In this document: piece by piece, positions 13,249 through 13,823 of the stretch
Layout: every line of letters begins with the position of its first letter
Numbering within the stretch: position 1 is the first letter of the stretch
DNA from: Erysipelotrichaceae bacterium
Lineage (GTDB): Bacteria; Bacillota_I; Bacilli_A; Erysipelotrichales; Erysipelotrichaceae
Length of the DNA stretch: 13,823 bases
Reading direction: 5' to 3'
Assembly (NCBI GenBank): GCA_017614055.1
Contig: JAGACP010000079.1
Span: 1-13,823, forward strand
Notes under the pieces: generated by a model
What the model was told of the DNA's origin: nothing
The model's database searches: none
What the model saw: the letters and a program-made list of their open reading frames with translations, nothing else
Position numbers and translations under genes: made by a program

Positions 13249-13823
13249 ATGAAAAAGGATTACGTTCTTCCTGATTTGGACAGTGCAAGAAAAAGAGACA
13301 GAAACATCTCTGAGAGAGTGTCTTTTTCTGTCGACGAAAGATATCTTGGCATGGGGGAAGGCAGGAAATATCACATAGTGACGCACGGCTGCCAGGCGAA
13401 TCAGAGGGATTCCGAGACCATGGCGGGCATTCTGGATGCGCTGGGATACGTTCCTGCGGACGAACAGAAGGATGCCGATCTCATAATAATAAACACATGT
13501 GCCGTAAGGCAGGGAGCGGAAGAGAAGGTCCTGGGCGAGATAGGTGCAATGAAGCGTCTCAAGATGAAGAATCCGGATATGATCATCGCCGTAGGCGGAT
13601 GCATGTCCCAGGAGGAATCGACGGTAAAGACCATAATGGAGAAATACCGCCAGGTCGACATAATCTTCGGCACGCACAACATAACGTCTCTGCCTAAGCT
13701 GCTCTACGACGTGTATCAGACGAAACAGAGGAAGGTCGAAGTGTTCTCCAAGATGGGAGACATAGTCGAAAACGTTCCGGTCAGAAGGTTCATGTCCCAC
13801 AAGGCCTGGGTCAACATCATGTA
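13249..13823 (+). CDS. miaB: tRNA-2-methylthio-N6-dimethylallyladenosine synthase MiaB (5' part, cut by window end)
   Basis: 191 codons are visible, then the window ends inside the frame. MiaB is a radical-SAM methylthiotransferase that converts i6A37 to ms2i6A37 in tRNAs. The N-terminal methylthiotransferase domain is clear: THGCQANQRDSETMAGIL (about 45-62), IINTCAVR (80-87) and VGGCMSQEES (115-124) supply the three cysteines for the auxiliary [4Fe-4S] cluster. The last visible residues, RRFMSHKAWVNIMY, precede where the radical-SAM CxxxCxxC motif should begin. RimO or MtaB relatives are possible, but GCQANQRDSE and NTCAVR fit MiaB best. No Shine-Dalgarno is visible before the ATG; TATAAT at 13237-13242 suggests leaderless initiation. 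A ferredoxin gene immediately upstream is suggestive but has its own terminator. Confidence 0.93.
   Translation, partial: MKKDYVLPDLDSARKRDRNISERVSFSVDERYLGMGEGRKYHIVTHGCQANQRDSETMAGILDALGYVPADEQKDADLIIINTCAVRQGAEEKVLGEIGAMKRLKMKNPDMIIAVGGCMSQEESTVKTIMEKYRQVDIIFGTHNITSLPKLLYDVYQTKQRKVEVFSKMGDIVENVPVRRFMSHKAWVNIM

Overview
The window carries eleven protein-coding genes, all on the + strand, in a low-to-mid-GC Gram-positive (Bacillota) arrangement. Gene content, a MraZ box resembling the Mollicutes type (AAAGTGG heptamers), a short division cluster with a PASTA-bearing class B PBP, a RecJ-Apt-Rel block and a T-box-controlled hisS-aspS pair suggest a Bacillota member near the Erysipelotrichia. 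That placement is inference from synteny and motifs, not from a database search. No mobile element, CRISPR array, tRNA or rRNA gene was seen.

Region 1 (1-604) has a small MerR-type HTH gene, a strong terminator with a duplicated left arm, and then the mraZ control region: an extended -10 promoter overlapped by four AGTGG-core repeats at an exact 10-bp period, ending three bases before the mraZ start codon. Region 2 (605-6956) is a compact operon of mraZ, rsmH, ftsL, a PASTA-type division PBP, mraY and recJ, with mostly overlapping genes. It is the front end of the dcw cell-wall/division cluster, cut off after mraY and joined to the recJ-apt-rel neighbourhood of other Bacillota. The mraY product departs from several normally invariant motifs.

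Region 3 (6957-9702) holds apt with its own promoter and terminator, then a bifunctional Rel (p)ppGpp enzyme whose start codon lies just behind that terminator with no visible Shine-Dalgarno. Region 4 (9683-12942) is the hisS-aspS operon behind a complete T-box leader. The specifier loop contains GACAC, which overlaps an Asp (GAC) and a His (CAC) codon. Both the purine rule and the UGGC acceptor-pairing bulge favour uncharged tRNA-Asp as effector.

Region 5 (12943-13823) has a 57-residue 2[4Fe-4S] ferredoxin gene with very different codon use and its own promoter and terminator, followed by the 5' part of miaB, which runs off the window. Perfect TATAAT hexamers 8 and 6 bases upstream of the mraY and miaB ATGs suggest leaderless mRNAs.

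Together the genes are housekeeping: envelope synthesis and division, DNA repair, purine salvage, the stringent response, tRNA charging and tRNA modification. No wholly new system is evident. The points most worth a second look are the regulatory architecture and the divergent MraY.
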